A stretch of DNA of 53,155 bases from a virus, in IMG/VR virus record IMGVR_UViG_3300029266_002291, positions 1-53,155 of that record; one strand, given 5' to 3'. Each line of letters begins with the position of its first letter. Positions within the stretch are counted from its first letter, which is position 1. Below are positions 30,901-39,860 of the stretch, in pieces. The notes beneath the pieces are model-generated. The model was not told where the DNA came from and did no database searches. It saw nothing but the letters and a program-made list of their open reading frames with translations. The translations under genes were made by a program, and so were the position numbers.

Positions 30901-32948
30901 AGCAGGTCTGGGGCTTCATCGCCGAGACCGCTACCAGGGTCTGGAACGACGTGCTGAAGCCGATCTTCGATCTGTGGGTCGAAGTGTTCGGCTACGTCAT
31001 GAACTGGATGAAGTACGCCTGGGACATCGTCGGCAAGCCACTCTGGGACCTGATCGTCGACGTCGTCAAGACGGTGTGGGAGACCGTTCTTCAGCCGATC
31101 TTCGGGCTCATTGGCTTCGTCTTCGCCGACCTGTGGAGCACGATGACGGCGACCTGGAACGCCTGGGGGAAGCCCCTTTTCGACGGGATCATCGCAATCG
31201 TCTCCTGGTTGTGGCGCGAGGTCTTCGATCCGATCATGCGCCTCCTTCTCGAAGCCTTCAGCGGGTTCGTCTACGGCGTCGACCAAGCCTGGCAATTGCT
31301 CCTGAAGCCCGTCTTCGAGGCGTTCGGTGCAATCGTCGAAGGACTCGTCCTGATCTTCCAGGGGAGCTTCGATGGCGTCAAGATGATCTGGGACGCCCTG
31401 GTGGGCCTCTTCTTGAACCCGGTCCGCTTCGTCGTCGAGACCGTCCTGAACAAGGGCATCATCGCAGGCATCAACTGGATCGCCAGCAAGTTCGGAGCGG
31501 GCGAGCAGTGGATCGACCCCGTCCCCACCGGGTGGATCGGTGAGGCGCAGCAGTACCTCAGCTTCAACGACGCGCCCGGCCGCGCGACCGGTGGTCCGAT
31601 CCCCGGCAGCTCGCCTACGAAGACCGCGGACAACATCCCGATCTGGGCCACCGCCGGTGAGTTCATGCAGCCCGTCGACTCGGTGGAGTACTACGGCACC
31701 AACGTCATGGAGGCCATGCGCAAGCGGCTCATCCCCAAAGAAATGTTCCAGGGCCTGGCCAGTGGTGGCCTGGTGGCCCTCGGCCGCCGCCTGCAGCAGA
31801 TGGGCGGCAAGGTCAGCCGCCACTCCGCGTTCGACGGTGTGACGCCGACCAGCGGGCACGGCAAGACCTCGAAGCACTACACCGATGACGCCATCGACGT
31901 CAACACCCGGCCCGGCACCTCCGCGCTCGAGCAGCGCGAGCTGGCGCCCATGGCCGCCCTCGCACGGAGCCTCGGCTTCCGCACGATCTTCATGAGCGCC
32001 GGGCACTTCAACCACCTCCACGTCGACACCGGCAAGGGTGACAGCATCGGCCAGACGTCCGGCGAAACCGGCGCGTCGGACCCTGGCCTCCTGGAGTCCA
32101 GCTCCATCTGGGGCAAGATCGGCGACTTCGTCAGCGGGCCGGTCGACTTCCTGAAGGGCATCGCCACCAAGGCCGCCGAGGGACTCGCCGACAGCCCCCT
32201 GCTCGACATGCTGGTCAACATCCCGATGCGGATCGCCGAGAAGGCCGCTGGGTCACTCATGGATCTGCTGGGCAACATGACGAGCATCGTGGACACCACC
32301 CGCGGCGAGGAGGGCGAGTCCCTCAGTGTCACGGAGAACAAGGCTGCTGTCCGCGGCATCGCCGCACAGCGGAAGTGGGACTCCGGCGCCGAATGGACCG
32401 CCCTCGACAAACTCATCCAGAAGGAGTCCGGCTGGCGCAACGCCGCCCAGAACCCCACCTCCACCGCCTACGGCCTCTTCCAGTTCCTCAACAGCACCTG
32501 GGGGACCACCGGCTACGCCAAGACGTCGATCCCCTCGATCCAGGCGCAGGCCGGTCTGCAGTACATCGCCAACCGGTACGGCAGTCCCACCAAGGCGTGG
32601 GCGTTCCACCAGGCGAACAACTGGTACTCCGAGGGCGGAGAGGTCAAGGCCAACCAGCAGCAGGCCGACGGCTCGATCGTCCCCGACCTGCATGACCTGG
32701 GCGGCTGGATCCACCCCGGCCTGAATGTCATCATGAACCGCACGGGGCGGCCGGAGCCGGTCTTCAACCCCGAGCAGTTCGACAACATCCAGGCCCTCGC
32801 CGACGGCGGCCGTGGTGGGCCCATGATCGGCTCCCTGAGCCTGCCGATGGTCGCCGCGAACCCGCACGAGGCGGTCGACGAGGTCGTGCACCAGCTGCGC
32901 GTCTACAGTGACCAGGGCGGCGGACGCTACCGAGACCTGGGGGACTGA
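27939..32948 (+). CDS. Tape measure protein with M15-like and lytic transglycosylase-like domains
   Basis: The 1669-residue protein starts at GTG 27939 (AGAAGGAGG upstream). It has a helical N-terminus, a hydrophobic stretch (GPAVIPVLGILAASIGGLLP, about 350-400), and a long coiled-coil (about 420-640) with further hydrophobic segments to about 1200. Residues about 1295-1370 resemble a zinc D,D-peptidase of the M15 type: GKTSKHYTDDAIDVN with HFNHLHVD. Residues about 1470-1567 resemble an SLT transglycosylase: LDKLIQKESGWRNAAQNPTS, AYGLFQFLNSTWG and YGSPTKAWAFHQ. The protein sets tail length and would open peptidoglycan during DNA entry. Confidence 0.9.
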   Translation: MPPPYSAGSIFLSVVPSFRGVPEQIREEFRKMAIDAADALDKPFEDRVTKSIPKAVEKAGKAAAEAAGKAGEESGKKYAGKFDATVKSAVASLNKSLPTIQPKIDDKSMNAQLKAVARNLAVLTDSKKEIGMELNPGTTFELLTKIESDLRDIQDRAGSMDLRVNAADMMVTVAKARGELESLNGIQIEPELKLDRQMGEFERTLKNAIKGATDRIPPVTLTADSSDVEKEIKDIRQELFELGDKDIGIDIDAGSAFLRLGQLQSRLQLVSDGRWGIDISVDAAAAAAQLAGVLAMVEKLDNTEAEIDIDVDGKAATAAMREISREVGDASRRADDGANSFRAFNARVLGIAAIGPAVIPVLGILAASIGGLLPLLAVGGAAAGVFALGVVGIGDAVGAMGDAQKDAAADSAAYNKAVTAATAGVRDAERGLAAARRDAGESAEQANRRVMSALQGVQDAERDLSDAQRDARQAQADLTEARREAADQAEKLALRGRDNLLDARQAQLDLNEAQADYDAALAEGVAGDALEQLSIDLDRARLRMDQVAETNGDIAFEQQKWIDGGVEGSDVVVAAQERVEEANRRVGDQERALAEANVAVAEARAEQSRAAVEANESIRDAQEQLAEAQLAYTDAVTQTSTAQDKLAESMAALSPAGQSFAAYLFSLKPLLDEFRERAQEGLLPGLQTWMQAIIGTYGPQFLSIVSGMSAAIGGMFAYFGEVLQQEPFRQFFDMVERSGPAFIGIMGEVLGNLGLGVASLIAAMEPLGFVFGQWLVDATAAFANWADNLAGSEGLKGFMEFVERVGPKVGEFFEALLGAIIAIVIALAPFGEDLLEGFTAFLNWIADMDTEKLGAIVIGIVGLTIAFQTIVGLNALIQGFATVVSLASVAFGSVAATAPAGAAGLVGWSGAATGATAASGGLLSVLGSIVIISAIVVVAIGLIGLALYLLWQNSETFRDIVTAVWDAVQWAAQRVADFFMTYVWPIMQQVWGFIAETATRVWNDVLKPIFDLWVEVFGYVMNWMKYAWDIVGKPLWDLIVDVVKTVWETVLQPIFGLIGFVFADLWSTMTATWNAWGKPLFDGIIAIVSWLWREVFDPIMRLLLEAFSGFVYGVDQAWQLLLKPVFEAFGAIVEGLVLIFQGSFDGVKMIWDALVGLFLNPVRFVVETVLNKGIIAGINWIASKFGAGEQWIDPVPTGWIGEAQQYLSFNDAPGRATGGPIPGSSPTKTADNIPIWATAGEFMQPVDSVEYYGTNVMEAMRKRLIPKEMFQGLASGGLVALGRRLQQMGGKVSRHSAFDGVTPTSGHGKTSKHYTDDAIDVNTRPGTSALEQRELAPMAALARSLGFRTIFMSAGHFNHLHVDTGKGDSIGQTSGETGASDPGLLESSSIWGKIGDFVSGPVDFLKGIATKAAEGLADSPLLDMLVNIPMRIAEKAAGSLMDLLGNMTSIVDTTRGEEGESLSVTENKAAVRGIAAQRKWDSGAEWTALDKLIQKESGWRNAAQNPTSTAYGLFQFLNSTWGTTGYAKTSIPSIQAQAGLQYIANRYGSPTKAWAFHQANNWYSEGGEVKANQQQADGSIVPDLHDLGGWIHPGLNVIMNRTGRPEPVFNPEQFDNIQALADGGRGGPMIGSLSLPMVAANPHEAVDEVVHQLRVYSDQGGGRYRDLGD

Positions 32949-33886
32949 TGGCCGAGCTCAGCGAAAAGCAGTTCGAACTCAAGGGCGTCGTCTTCGGCTG
33001 GGGCTGCCCCGTCGACGTCCATCAGGGCGGCTGGAACCCCGGCGGCAAGAACACGCGCAACCGCGACGTCGAGCACCCCACCCGCGACGGCATGCGCCCC
33101 GGCAAAGACCTGGCGGGCCCGCAGACCCACGCCTTCAGCCTGTTCGCCAACCAGGAGAACGAGCACGACGCCTGGGCGACCGTGGAGGCGCTCCAGTACG
33201 CCTGGGACGCCGACGAGGAGCGCAAGAAAGCCGGAGAGGTGCTGCCACTGCGCTACTGCATCGCCGGGCAGACTCGTCGGGTCTATGGGCGCCCGCGGCG
33301 CTGGACCCCCTCTTCTACTGAGACTGGTGTCACTGGTCGCATCGACATCGAAGCCGACTTCGTCACCGTCGACCAGATCGTCTACGAGGACGAGCTGCAG
33401 TTCGAGACCTTCCCGATTGCGATCCCGACCGACACTACCGCCGGTGTCGTGGCCCCGCTCGTACCGCCCTTCAGTAGCGCCGCCGGATCCTCCACCACGA
33501 TCTACAGCATCACCGTGGGAGGCACCCGCCCCACACCGGTGTGGATCACCTTCAAGTCGCCGTACGGACTGGCAGGGGCCAGCGTTCGTGTGACCGAGAG
33601 GAGTAAGCCAGTCGGAGCTCCGGCGGACTACAGGCTGACCGACTGGACGGCAGCGCTGCGCGACCCACTCGGCGTCAGCGACGAAGTCACGATTGACGCG
33701 CGCCCCTGGATCACTGCAGCCACCCGGTCGGACGGTAGCGGCGTCCGAGTGTCGCCACGGGTCACGCGGATCCACGAGCTGTGGCTGCCACCCGGTGGGC
33801 ACAGCGTAGCCTTCACCGGCAACGACCCCACGGGCACCGCCACGGCCACGGTAAGCTGGCGGAACGCACGCCGCTCCCCACGATAG
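32948..33886 (+). CDS. Distal tail / minor tail protein, 312 aa
   Basis: The ATG shares one base with the tape-measure stop (TGATG). The protein has KQFELKGVVFGWGCPVDVHQ, then GMRPGKDLAGPQTHAFSLFA, and LPLRYCIAGQTRRVYGRPRR. This is the order of Dit-like proteins of actinophages, which form the ring joining tube and tip. The C-terminal half is a separate beta domain (PTPVWITFKSPYGLAGASVR). Its position after the tape measure agrees. Confidence 0.75.
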   Translation: MAELSEKQFELKGVVFGWGCPVDVHQGGWNPGGKNTRNRDVEHPTRDGMRPGKDLAGPQTHAFSLFANQENEHDAWATVEALQYAWDADEERKKAGEVLPLRYCIAGQTRRVYGRPRRWTPSSTETGVTGRIDIEADFVTVDQIVYEDELQFETFPIAIPTDTTAGVVAPLVPPFSSAAGSSTTIYSITVGGTRPTPVWITFKSPYGLAGASVRVTERSKPVGAPADYRLTDWTAALRDPLGVSDEVTIDARPWITAATRSDGSGVRVSPRVTRIHELWLPPGGHSVAFTGNDPTGTATATVSWRNARRSPR

Positions 33887-33895
33887 GACACCCTG

Positions 33896-34888
33896 ATGGC
33901 AGACGTGATCGGCTTCGACCCGGTGGCCTACTCGATCGACGGTGGACTCCATCCCGGTTTGCTGCTGCGCACGGCGCAGTACGCGGCCACGGGTGGGGCC
34001 GAGGGGGTCGTGTCGGCCCAGGACTGCCGAGTCCACCAGCTGGCCACGCCGGGTCGGGGGATCGCAATCGACCCTGGGGCCATCAACATCCGCAACGAGT
34101 CGGGCACCTCCCGCAACCAGACCTACGTCGCGAACGCCAGCGAGCTCACCACCCTCGATGGACCCACCAGCACGACGGTCAAGCGCAGCTACGTGGTACT
34201 GGTCCGCATCGAGGATCCCGAGTTCGGGTGGCCGCAGCCGAACGAGACGGATGCTCTCGATCACCAGTACACCAAGCCGATCTTCCACGGTCCGGTGCCG
34301 GAGTCGACGACTCACGCCAGTCAGCTGAACCTCGACTACTCCGCCTACGCCCTGGCTCGCATCGACATCCCGGCGAACACCACCACGATCACCGACGCCA
34401 TGATCACCGACCTCCGCGAAGTGGCCAACCCTCTCCGTAGGCCGAAGCTCACCGCCGTCAGCCTGACCAGCGCGACCGCCGACCACGCCGTCAACCAGGA
34501 CAGCTGGCAGAACTGGCCCTCGGCGGCGGCCCCATTCAAGGTGCCGAACTGGGCCACGGAGATGATCATACGCGTCAGGGTGAGCGGCATCTGGACCGAC
34601 ACCGGCGCCGTCGGGGCATCCCTGCGCGCCGTCTACAGCCCGTTCAACGGCGCGATCGTGGCTGCCACCGCGACCACTCCGGTGATCGAGACGACGGCCA
34701 GCGCGCAGCGGCGGCAGTACCAGATCGACGACCAGATCCCACTCCCCGCCAGCGTGCGAGGCACCACCCAGTACATCTACACGCAGGGCGCGAAGTTCCC
34801 CGGCACCGCCGGGGGCAGTGGTCGGCTGATCGCGGGTAACGGTACGCGAGTCGTCTACGACATCGAGTTCCTGCAGACGGCGGACTGA
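33896..34888 (+). CDS. Minor tail protein, 330 aa
   Basis: The protein begins MADVIGFDPVAYSIDGGLHP. It has a beta-rich body with GVVSAQDCRVHQLATPGRGI, SYVVLVRIEDPEFGWPQPNE and a C-terminal lectin-like or jelly-roll region (TEMIIRVRVSGIWTDTGAVG). It sits among tip genes, so it may form part of the baseplate or bind the receptor. No catalytic motif seen. Confidence 0.65.
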   Translation: MADVIGFDPVAYSIDGGLHPGLLLRTAQYAATGGAEGVVSAQDCRVHQLATPGRGIAIDPGAINIRNESGTSRNQTYVANASELTTLDGPTSTTVKRSYVVLVRIEDPEFGWPQPNETDALDHQYTKPIFHGPVPESTTHASQLNLDYSAYALARIDIPANTTTITDAMITDLREVANPLRRPKLTAVSLTSATADHAVNQDSWQNWPSAAAPFKVPNWATEMIIRVRVSGIWTDTGAVGASLRAVYSPFNGAIVAATATTPVIETTASAQRRQYQIDDQIPLPASVRGTTQYIYTQGAKFPGTAGGSGRLIAGNGTRVVYDIEFLQTAD

Positions 34889-34889
34889 G

Positions 34890-36011
34890 ATGGCCTCCGG
34901 CGACTGGCAGTACATGGCCGCCCGAATGACCGGCGACGGCTACTTCGACATCCTCGAGACCGAGCTACCGATCACCATCGACTCGATCGACCGGTCACTG
35001 TCCGCGCCCTCCTCGATGGGCGGCGTCATCACCAACGAGGTCGAGCGACTGAAGATCGGTGGCCGCCTCCTGCTCGAACCCTGGAACACCGTCATCATCG
35101 CCGTCGCCTCCGGCTACATCCGCGGCATGACCATCTACCGGCGTCCGACTTTCAACGGTCCCACCTGGGCCCTCGACCAGATCGGTCTCAGTGGCTACCC
35201 GCTCAAGCAGATCTACGACGGCGAGAAGGTCTACATCGACACCGACCCGCTCGACATCGTCCGCGAGGTCTGGAACCACCTGCAGTCTCAGCCCGGTGGC
35301 AACCTCGGTGTCACCATCGACCAGCTGGCGAGCCCGATCCGTGTCGGCAAGCCAGCCGAGCAGGTCGAGTTCACCACCGGCGCGGGTGAGAACGTCAGCT
35401 TCGAGGCGGGTCCGCGCAAGCTGAACTGGTGGCAGACCACCGACTGCATGAAGGTCGTCAACGACTACTCCAAGGAGACGCCGTTCGACTGGCGCGAGGA
35501 TCTCTCCTGGAACGGCGACCAGCCGCACTGTCACATCGCCATGGGCTACCCCACCATCGGTGGGCGACGGACCGACCTCAACGGCTTCATCCTCGGACAG
35601 AACCTCTCCACCGAACCGGCCGCCGCGGGTGGCGAGTACGCCAACCAGCTGCACGTACTGGGCGCCGGTGAGGGGCGCGATCGCGTCCGGGGGTTTGCTC
35701 GCCGCACCGACGGTCGTATCCGTCGCGCGGAGGCCATCGAGGACGACAGCCTGGAGTCCATCCGGGCCGCCAACGTCGCCGCCGAGACCGGCCTCGCCGT
35801 CCGCCGCGGTGAGCTGACCGTCGACAACATCACGGTCTACGACCACCCGAATGCACCACTGGAGGCGATCGAGCTGGGCAACAGCTACAAGCTGTTCGCC
35901 GTGACCGAGCACTTCGAGGTCGACACCTACGTCCGCGTCGTCGCCCGGTCCGATGCGCCCGGCCAGTCGGACCACGCTACGCTGACGGTCGTGCGGGAAG
36001 AGCTGCGATGA
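34890..36011 (+). CDS. Minor tail protein, Gp37/Tal-like, 373 aa
   Basis: The protein starts MASGDWQYMAARMTGDGYFD. It has the pattern ELPITIDSIDRSLSAPSSMG, LKIGGRLLLEPWNTVIIAVA and VYIDTDPLDIVREVWNHLQS. This matches tail-tip hub proteins of the ReqiPepy6 Gp37-like type. The end reads LELGN-like, as EAIELGNSYKLFAVTEHFEV. It would form the hub of the tail tip. It overlaps the fibre gene by ATGA. Confidence 0.7.
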   Translation: MASGDWQYMAARMTGDGYFDILETELPITIDSIDRSLSAPSSMGGVITNEVERLKIGGRLLLEPWNTVIIAVASGYIRGMTIYRRPTFNGPTWALDQIGLSGYPLKQIYDGEKVYIDTDPLDIVREVWNHLQSQPGGNLGVTIDQLASPIRVGKPAEQVEFTTGAGENVSFEAGPRKLNWWQTTDCMKVVNDYSKETPFDWREDLSWNGDQPHCHIAMGYPTIGGRRTDLNGFILGQNLSTEPAAAGGEYANQLHVLGAGEGRDRVRGFARRTDGRIRRAEAIEDDSLESIRAANVAAETGLAVRRGELTVDNITVYDHPNAPLEAIELGNSYKLFAVTEHFEVDTYVRVVARSDAPGQSDHATLTVVREELR

Positions 36012-38398
36012 CCAACAGCTACGAGGAGCTGGCCAGGCGAGTCGTGCGCCTCGAGCGCCGCTTGTCGAACTCCACGCCCCAGCTGACTCACTCCACCATC
36101 GAAGGTGGCGCCCTGCCGGTGCGTGCCGAGGGTGGGCAGCTGACGGCGATCATCGGCCAGCAGTACGATGGCACGTACGGAGCCTTCACCGTCGCCGGGC
36201 CCACTCCACCGACTCCCGACGGCCCGATCGTCGAGTCGACCGTGCCCGGTGCCACCGTGACGATCCCCGGCACCTGGGAGCCGCTGCCGCCGCCCATGCC
36301 CGGTATGGCAGCCACTCCCCAGGTCGCGCCGATGGACTTCCTGCTGTACGAGGTGCACGCCGCCCCGACGCCAGACTTCTCGGCGCTCCTCTTCTCGACC
36401 CTGAAGGGCGAGGTGAAGAACGCTCGCGGTGGCGACTGCAACGTGGCCTTGCCGCCTGACACGGACTACTGGTTCCGTGTCGTCGCCCGCACGCAGTCCG
36501 GCAGGGCCAGTGCACCGAGCGCGGTGGTGGGCCCGGTGCGCGCCCGCAAGATCGTGCAGAACGAGCTGGACATCGACTTCACCCAGTTCGGCGGGGCCAA
36601 CCTCTTCTACGGCCCCACCGACCCTCGGGAAGACCCGCAGGCATCCGTGGGCACGGGCGACCTGTGGTACGCCGAGGTGGGCGCCACGGACGGCGGCACG
36701 AGGCTCTACGAGTCGCGGCGGTGGGACGGCGACACCTGGGAGCCTCTGGCTGACCAGAGCGCCAGTCAGGCCCTCGCTTCCGCGATCGGCGCGGCTGCCC
36801 TGGCGGGCAGCAAGACGCGCTGGGTCACCGCCGCGGTCGCCCCCACGCCGACGGCGGCCGAGGATGCGGAGCCGGACCTCCTGTGGTGGACCGACACTGC
36901 CAACGACAACGTCATCAAGTCCTGGCGCAGCCCCGACTGGCACGAGCAGCGGCTGGGTAACGGCGCCATCCAGCCGGGGTCGTTGGTGCTGTCCGAGCTC
37001 GCCGTTACGGGCTCGGTGACGGCCTCCCTTCTCGAAGCCCTCATGATCTTGACCAACATGCAGGTCATCGGGAACCCGCTGGGGAATCGGATCACGATCA
37101 GCGGGGTCGAGGACGAAACCTTCGGCATCCAGCAGGTGGTGGATGGCCGCGTCACCTTCCAGCTTTCCCCGGACGGCTCGACATTCTTCGCCGGGGTCCT
37201 CTCCGGCCGCTCGAACAACTACAGCGAGGCCAGCACCGGCTGGATGATCGACGCCGAGGGGGACGCCGCTTTCCAGTCCCTGCAGGTCTTCGACAGCCTC
37301 ACCACGAACAGCCTGAGCGTCTCGTCGCTCTCCGTGGGCGGAACCCCCCTCGCCGACCTGCTGGCCCAGGCTCGTCCTCGCCTGGCTGGCCGCGGCGAGA
37401 ACGACACGATCAAGCTGTCCGGGGTGACTTCGGAGACCGGCGTCGCCGAGCTGGGCTTCACCGCCTACCCCGGCGAAGAGTACGAGATCAACGTCAACGG
37501 GCCCGAGTACCTCACCACGACGACGGGGACCAGGGTCGGCTTCTACATGCGCGCCACCCTGGACGGCTCGGCTCCGTCGGTGAACTCGCTGCTGATCAAG
37601 AACTTTGGTCAGTACCCTGGCGACCCGGCGACGGCCCGGATGTTCGAGCCGATGCCGTTCTTGTGGAACCCTGGCGTCACGACCCCGACCACCTGCCGTA
37701 TCCTGCTAACCGTCTTCAAGACCGGGAGCAGCACGGATGACGGCACGATCTCCGTCAGTGCCGAAGGGACCATCCGGCGCATCCAGATGTACGCCCGCCC
37801 AGCCGGGCAGGGCTTGCCAAACTCACTCCGTGTGAACCATTCCACGGCCGTCGCCCCGCCCCCGCCGCCCCCGCCGCCGGTCCAGTACTACTCCGACATC
37901 TACTTCTCCACCTGGACCGCCAGCTACCAGGAGAACGGCAACAAGCGGATCTCCGGCGGCGACATGTATCAGGGCTACTACGAGAACTTCAACGGTAGCC
38001 AAGGGTCGATGATCGGCTTCGACCTGACGACCATCCGCAACCGACTGGCGGGTGCCACGATCAAGTGGGCCACTCTACACATCCTGAACCGACACACCTA
38101 CAACGGCACCGGGGCAACCATCCTCATCGGCACTCACGGCGCCAACGGCGAGGCGACCAACTGGAACTTGGCCCCGGCGATGAACCCGCGACGTCGCGCG
38201 GCTAACATCTCCAAGGGCGGGTGGCTGGAGATGGACGTGACCGACATGGTGACCGACATCCGCAACAACCAGCAGTCCGGGTTCACCATTGGCTACCCGC
38301 CGCCCACGGACCTCTACAACAAGGGCTACTACGGCTATTGGTTCGGCCAGAACGCCGGGATCGACCGCCCTCACTTCAAGGTTGGTTATGACAAGTAG
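36008..38398 (+). CDS. Tail fibre / receptor-binding minor tail protein, 796 aa
   Basis: The start MTNSYEELARRVVRLERRLS is a short coiled coil. An FN3-like domain (LYEVHAAPTPDFSALLF; YWFRVVARTQSG, residues about 110-180) follows, then a trimer-type body with beta repeats (about 280-480). A further beta domain runs to about 610, a run of eight Pro lies near residue 620, and a compact C-terminal domain (about 628-796; IYFSTWTASYQENGNKRISG, GWLEMDVTDMVTDI) completes it. The Pro hinge and separate end domain suggest a swappable receptor-binding tip. It overlaps the upstream gene by ATGA. Confidence 0.75.
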   Translation: MTNSYEELARRVVRLERRLSNSTPQLTHSTIEGGALPVRAEGGQLTAIIGQQYDGTYGAFTVAGPTPPTPDGPIVESTVPGATVTIPGTWEPLPPPMPGMAATPQVAPMDFLLYEVHAAPTPDFSALLFSTLKGEVKNARGGDCNVALPPDTDYWFRVVARTQSGRASAPSAVVGPVRARKIVQNELDIDFTQFGGANLFYGPTDPREDPQASVGTGDLWYAEVGATDGGTRLYESRRWDGDTWEPLADQSASQALASAIGAAALAGSKTRWVTAAVAPTPTAAEDAEPDLLWWTDTANDNVIKSWRSPDWHEQRLGNGAIQPGSLVLSELAVTGSVTASLLEALMILTNMQVIGNPLGNRITISGVEDETFGIQQVVDGRVTFQLSPDGSTFFAGVLSGRSNNYSEASTGWMIDAEGDAAFQSLQVFDSLTTNSLSVSSLSVGGTPLADLLAQARPRLAGRGENDTIKLSGVTSETGVAELGFTAYPGEEYEINVNGPEYLTTTTGTRVGFYMRATLDGSAPSVNSLLIKNFGQYPGDPATARMFEPMPFLWNPGVTTPTTCRILLTVFKTGSSTDDGTISVSAEGTIRRIQMYARPAGQGLPNSLRVNHSTAVAPPPPPPPPVQYYSDIYFSTWTASYQENGNKRISGGDMYQGYYENFNGSQGSMIGFDLTTIRNRLAGATIKWATLHILNRHTYNGTGATILIGTHGANGEATNWNLAPAMNPRRRAANISKGGWLEMDVTDMVTDIRNNQQSGFTIGYPPPTDLYNKGYYGYWFGQNAGIDRPHFKVGYDK

Positions 38399-38407
38399 AG
38401 GAAGGGC

Positions 38408-38767
38408 ATGATGGCGCAGTTGTTGATCGAGGTCCCGGATGAGGTGGCGGTGCAAGTCGCTGCCGCGGTGCGCGAGCGCTATGCGGAGGTCATCCGAACG
38501 GCGTACCCTGAGGGTGTGGAAACCAACGCCCAGGCTTGGCGAGCCGTCGCAGCGTGGTGGACAGCGAACCTGCTGGCCGAGCACCATGCCGAGAAGACCC
38601 GCCAGGCTGGTCAGCAGAAGGTCGACGCGGCAGAGAGGGCCCGAGACGACGCGGTCAGGACGGCGCGCGCCAAGGCGTGGTCCACTGTTCAGGCGGTCAT
38701 GCTGCCGCCCGTCCCGCCGCCTGGCGAAGAGCCTGCACCAGGGGGCGTCGTAAGCGGCCTACCCTGA
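38408..38767 (+). CDS. Hypothetical protein, 119 aa
   Basis: The protein starts MMAQLLIEVPDEVAVQVAAA. It is mainly helical with a charged coil (EKTRQAGQQKVDAAERARDD) and a Pro-rich tail. The second ATG (38411) is better spaced from GAGGAAGG and may be the true start. It lies between tail fibre and lysis genes; function unknown. Confidence 0.6.
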   Translation: MMAQLLIEVPDEVAVQVAAAVRERYAEVIRTAYPEGVETNAQAWRAVAAWWTANLLAEHHAEKTRQAGQQKVDAAERARDDAVRTARAKAWSTVQAVMLPPVPPPGEEPAPGGVVSGLP

Positions 38768-38790
38768 TGTGTAACACCTGAGGAGATGCT

Positions 38791-38937
38791 GTGAGCAACA
38801 TCGTAGAGTGTAACGACGACCCGAAGCTCACTGAGGAGGAGCTGGAGGCCATCGACGTACTGGCCAAGCTCTCACCGGCGGATCGAGCCGCAGTCGAACA
38901 GCTGGCTGTCGCTCAGCGCGCGAAGGAGTCCAACTGA
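38791..38937 (+). CDS. Small acidic hypothetical protein, 48 aa
   Basis: GTG 38791 follows TGAGGAGAT. The product (VSNIVECNDDPKLTEEELEA, then IDVLAKLSPADRAAVEQLAV) is helical and ends in TGATG overlap with the amidase start. The strong ribosome site and the coupling support a real gene. It could serve as a translational lead for the lysin or as a small regulator. Confidence 0.6.
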   Translation: MSNIVECNDDPKLTEEELEAIDVLAKLSPADRAAVEQLAVAQRAKESN

Positions 38938-39860
38938 TGGCCTGGATGTCTGGCGCGGTCCGCAAGCCGCTGCCCAATCCGAGCAAAACCAAGATGGCCC
39001 GTTACGACGTCGTGGTGGTCCACACGATGGTCGGCTCGCTGGTCGGCACCGATGGCTACTTCCGTGGCCTCACGAACGGCGTCAACTCCCACTTCGGCAC
39101 CGGTGGCCTCGGTGAGATCTGGCAGTGGGTGGACACTGCCGTTCGGTCTGGTGCGAACGGCGCGGGCAACCACCGCGCGATCACGATCGAAAACGCCGAC
39201 ATGGGTCCGGGTTTCAGTTCCTGGAACACCAGAGACGGCGCCGCGGTACCCGCGTTCACCCCAGCGCAGATCGAGGCCAACGCCCAGATCTGCGCCTGGG
39301 CGCACCTCGCCCATGGTGTTCCGCTGGTCGCCGTGGACACAAGTCGACCGAACGTCCGAGGCATCGGCTACCACCGCCTCGGCTGCAACCCCTGGCGAGT
39401 GCCGGACGGAGAGTTGTGGTCCTCCGCCACTGGCAAGGTGTGCCCCGGCGTGCGCCGGATCGCCCAGATCAATCAGATCATCGAGCGCGCCAAGCAAATC
39501 GTCGCTGGCGCTGACGCAGAGGAGAATGACATGTACGACGACAAGGCCCGCGGTGAGGTGGTCGGCCGTCTCGACGAGGCGATCGGGCTCCTGCGCTCCA
39601 TCCACCCGGCCGTTGCCTCCCTCCAGGTGGGCGTCATGGACCCGTCGAGCGGTGTGCGGACGCTCGTTCTCCAGCTCGCGGGCCGCGATCCCGTGGAGGT
39701 CGACAGCGCTGAACTGGTCGAGGCTCTGGCCCCGACGCTGGTGCCCGCTATCATCGCCGCACTCGACGAGAAGGCGGGGCTAACCAAGGGCGACGTGAAG
39801 GAGGCGGTCAGCGAGATCCTCGCGTCACTGCAGTCGGCGGTGACGCCGGACCCTCGCTGA
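38937..39860 (+). CDS. Endolysin, N-acetylmuramoyl-L-alanine amidase (type 2 / PGRP-like)
   Basis: The 307-residue protein has the amidase fold with zinc ligands His29 (VVVHTM), His146 (GIGYHRLGCNPW) and Cys169 (GKVCPGVRR), plus SHFGTGGLGEIWQWVDTAVR and NHRAITIENADMG. It cleaves the bond between muramic acid and the stem peptide. Residues about 195-307 form a helical C-terminal region that may bind the wall (KARGEVVGRLDEAIGLLRSI). No signal peptide, so release depends on holin. The next gene starts inside its stop. Confidence 0.88.
   Translation: MAWMSGAVRKPLPNPSKTKMARYDVVVVHTMVGSLVGTDGYFRGLTNGVNSHFGTGGLGEIWQWVDTAVRSGANGAGNHRAITIENADMGPGFSSWNTRDGAAVPAFTPAQIEANAQICAWAHLAHGVPLVAVDTSRPNVRGIGYHRLGCNPWRVPDGELWSSATGKVCPGVRRIAQINQIIERAKQIVAGADAEENDMYDDKARGEVVGRLDEAIGLLRSIHPAVASLQVGVMDPSSGVRTLVLQLAGRDPVEVDSAELVEALAPTLVPAIIAALDEKAGLTKGDVKEAVSEILASLQSAVTPDPR

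Noticed and set aside
29982-32021. Long minus-strand frame opposite the tape measure gene
   Set aside because: Shadow of the tape measure; low-complexity His/Asp/Glu/Arg translation and no ribosome site.
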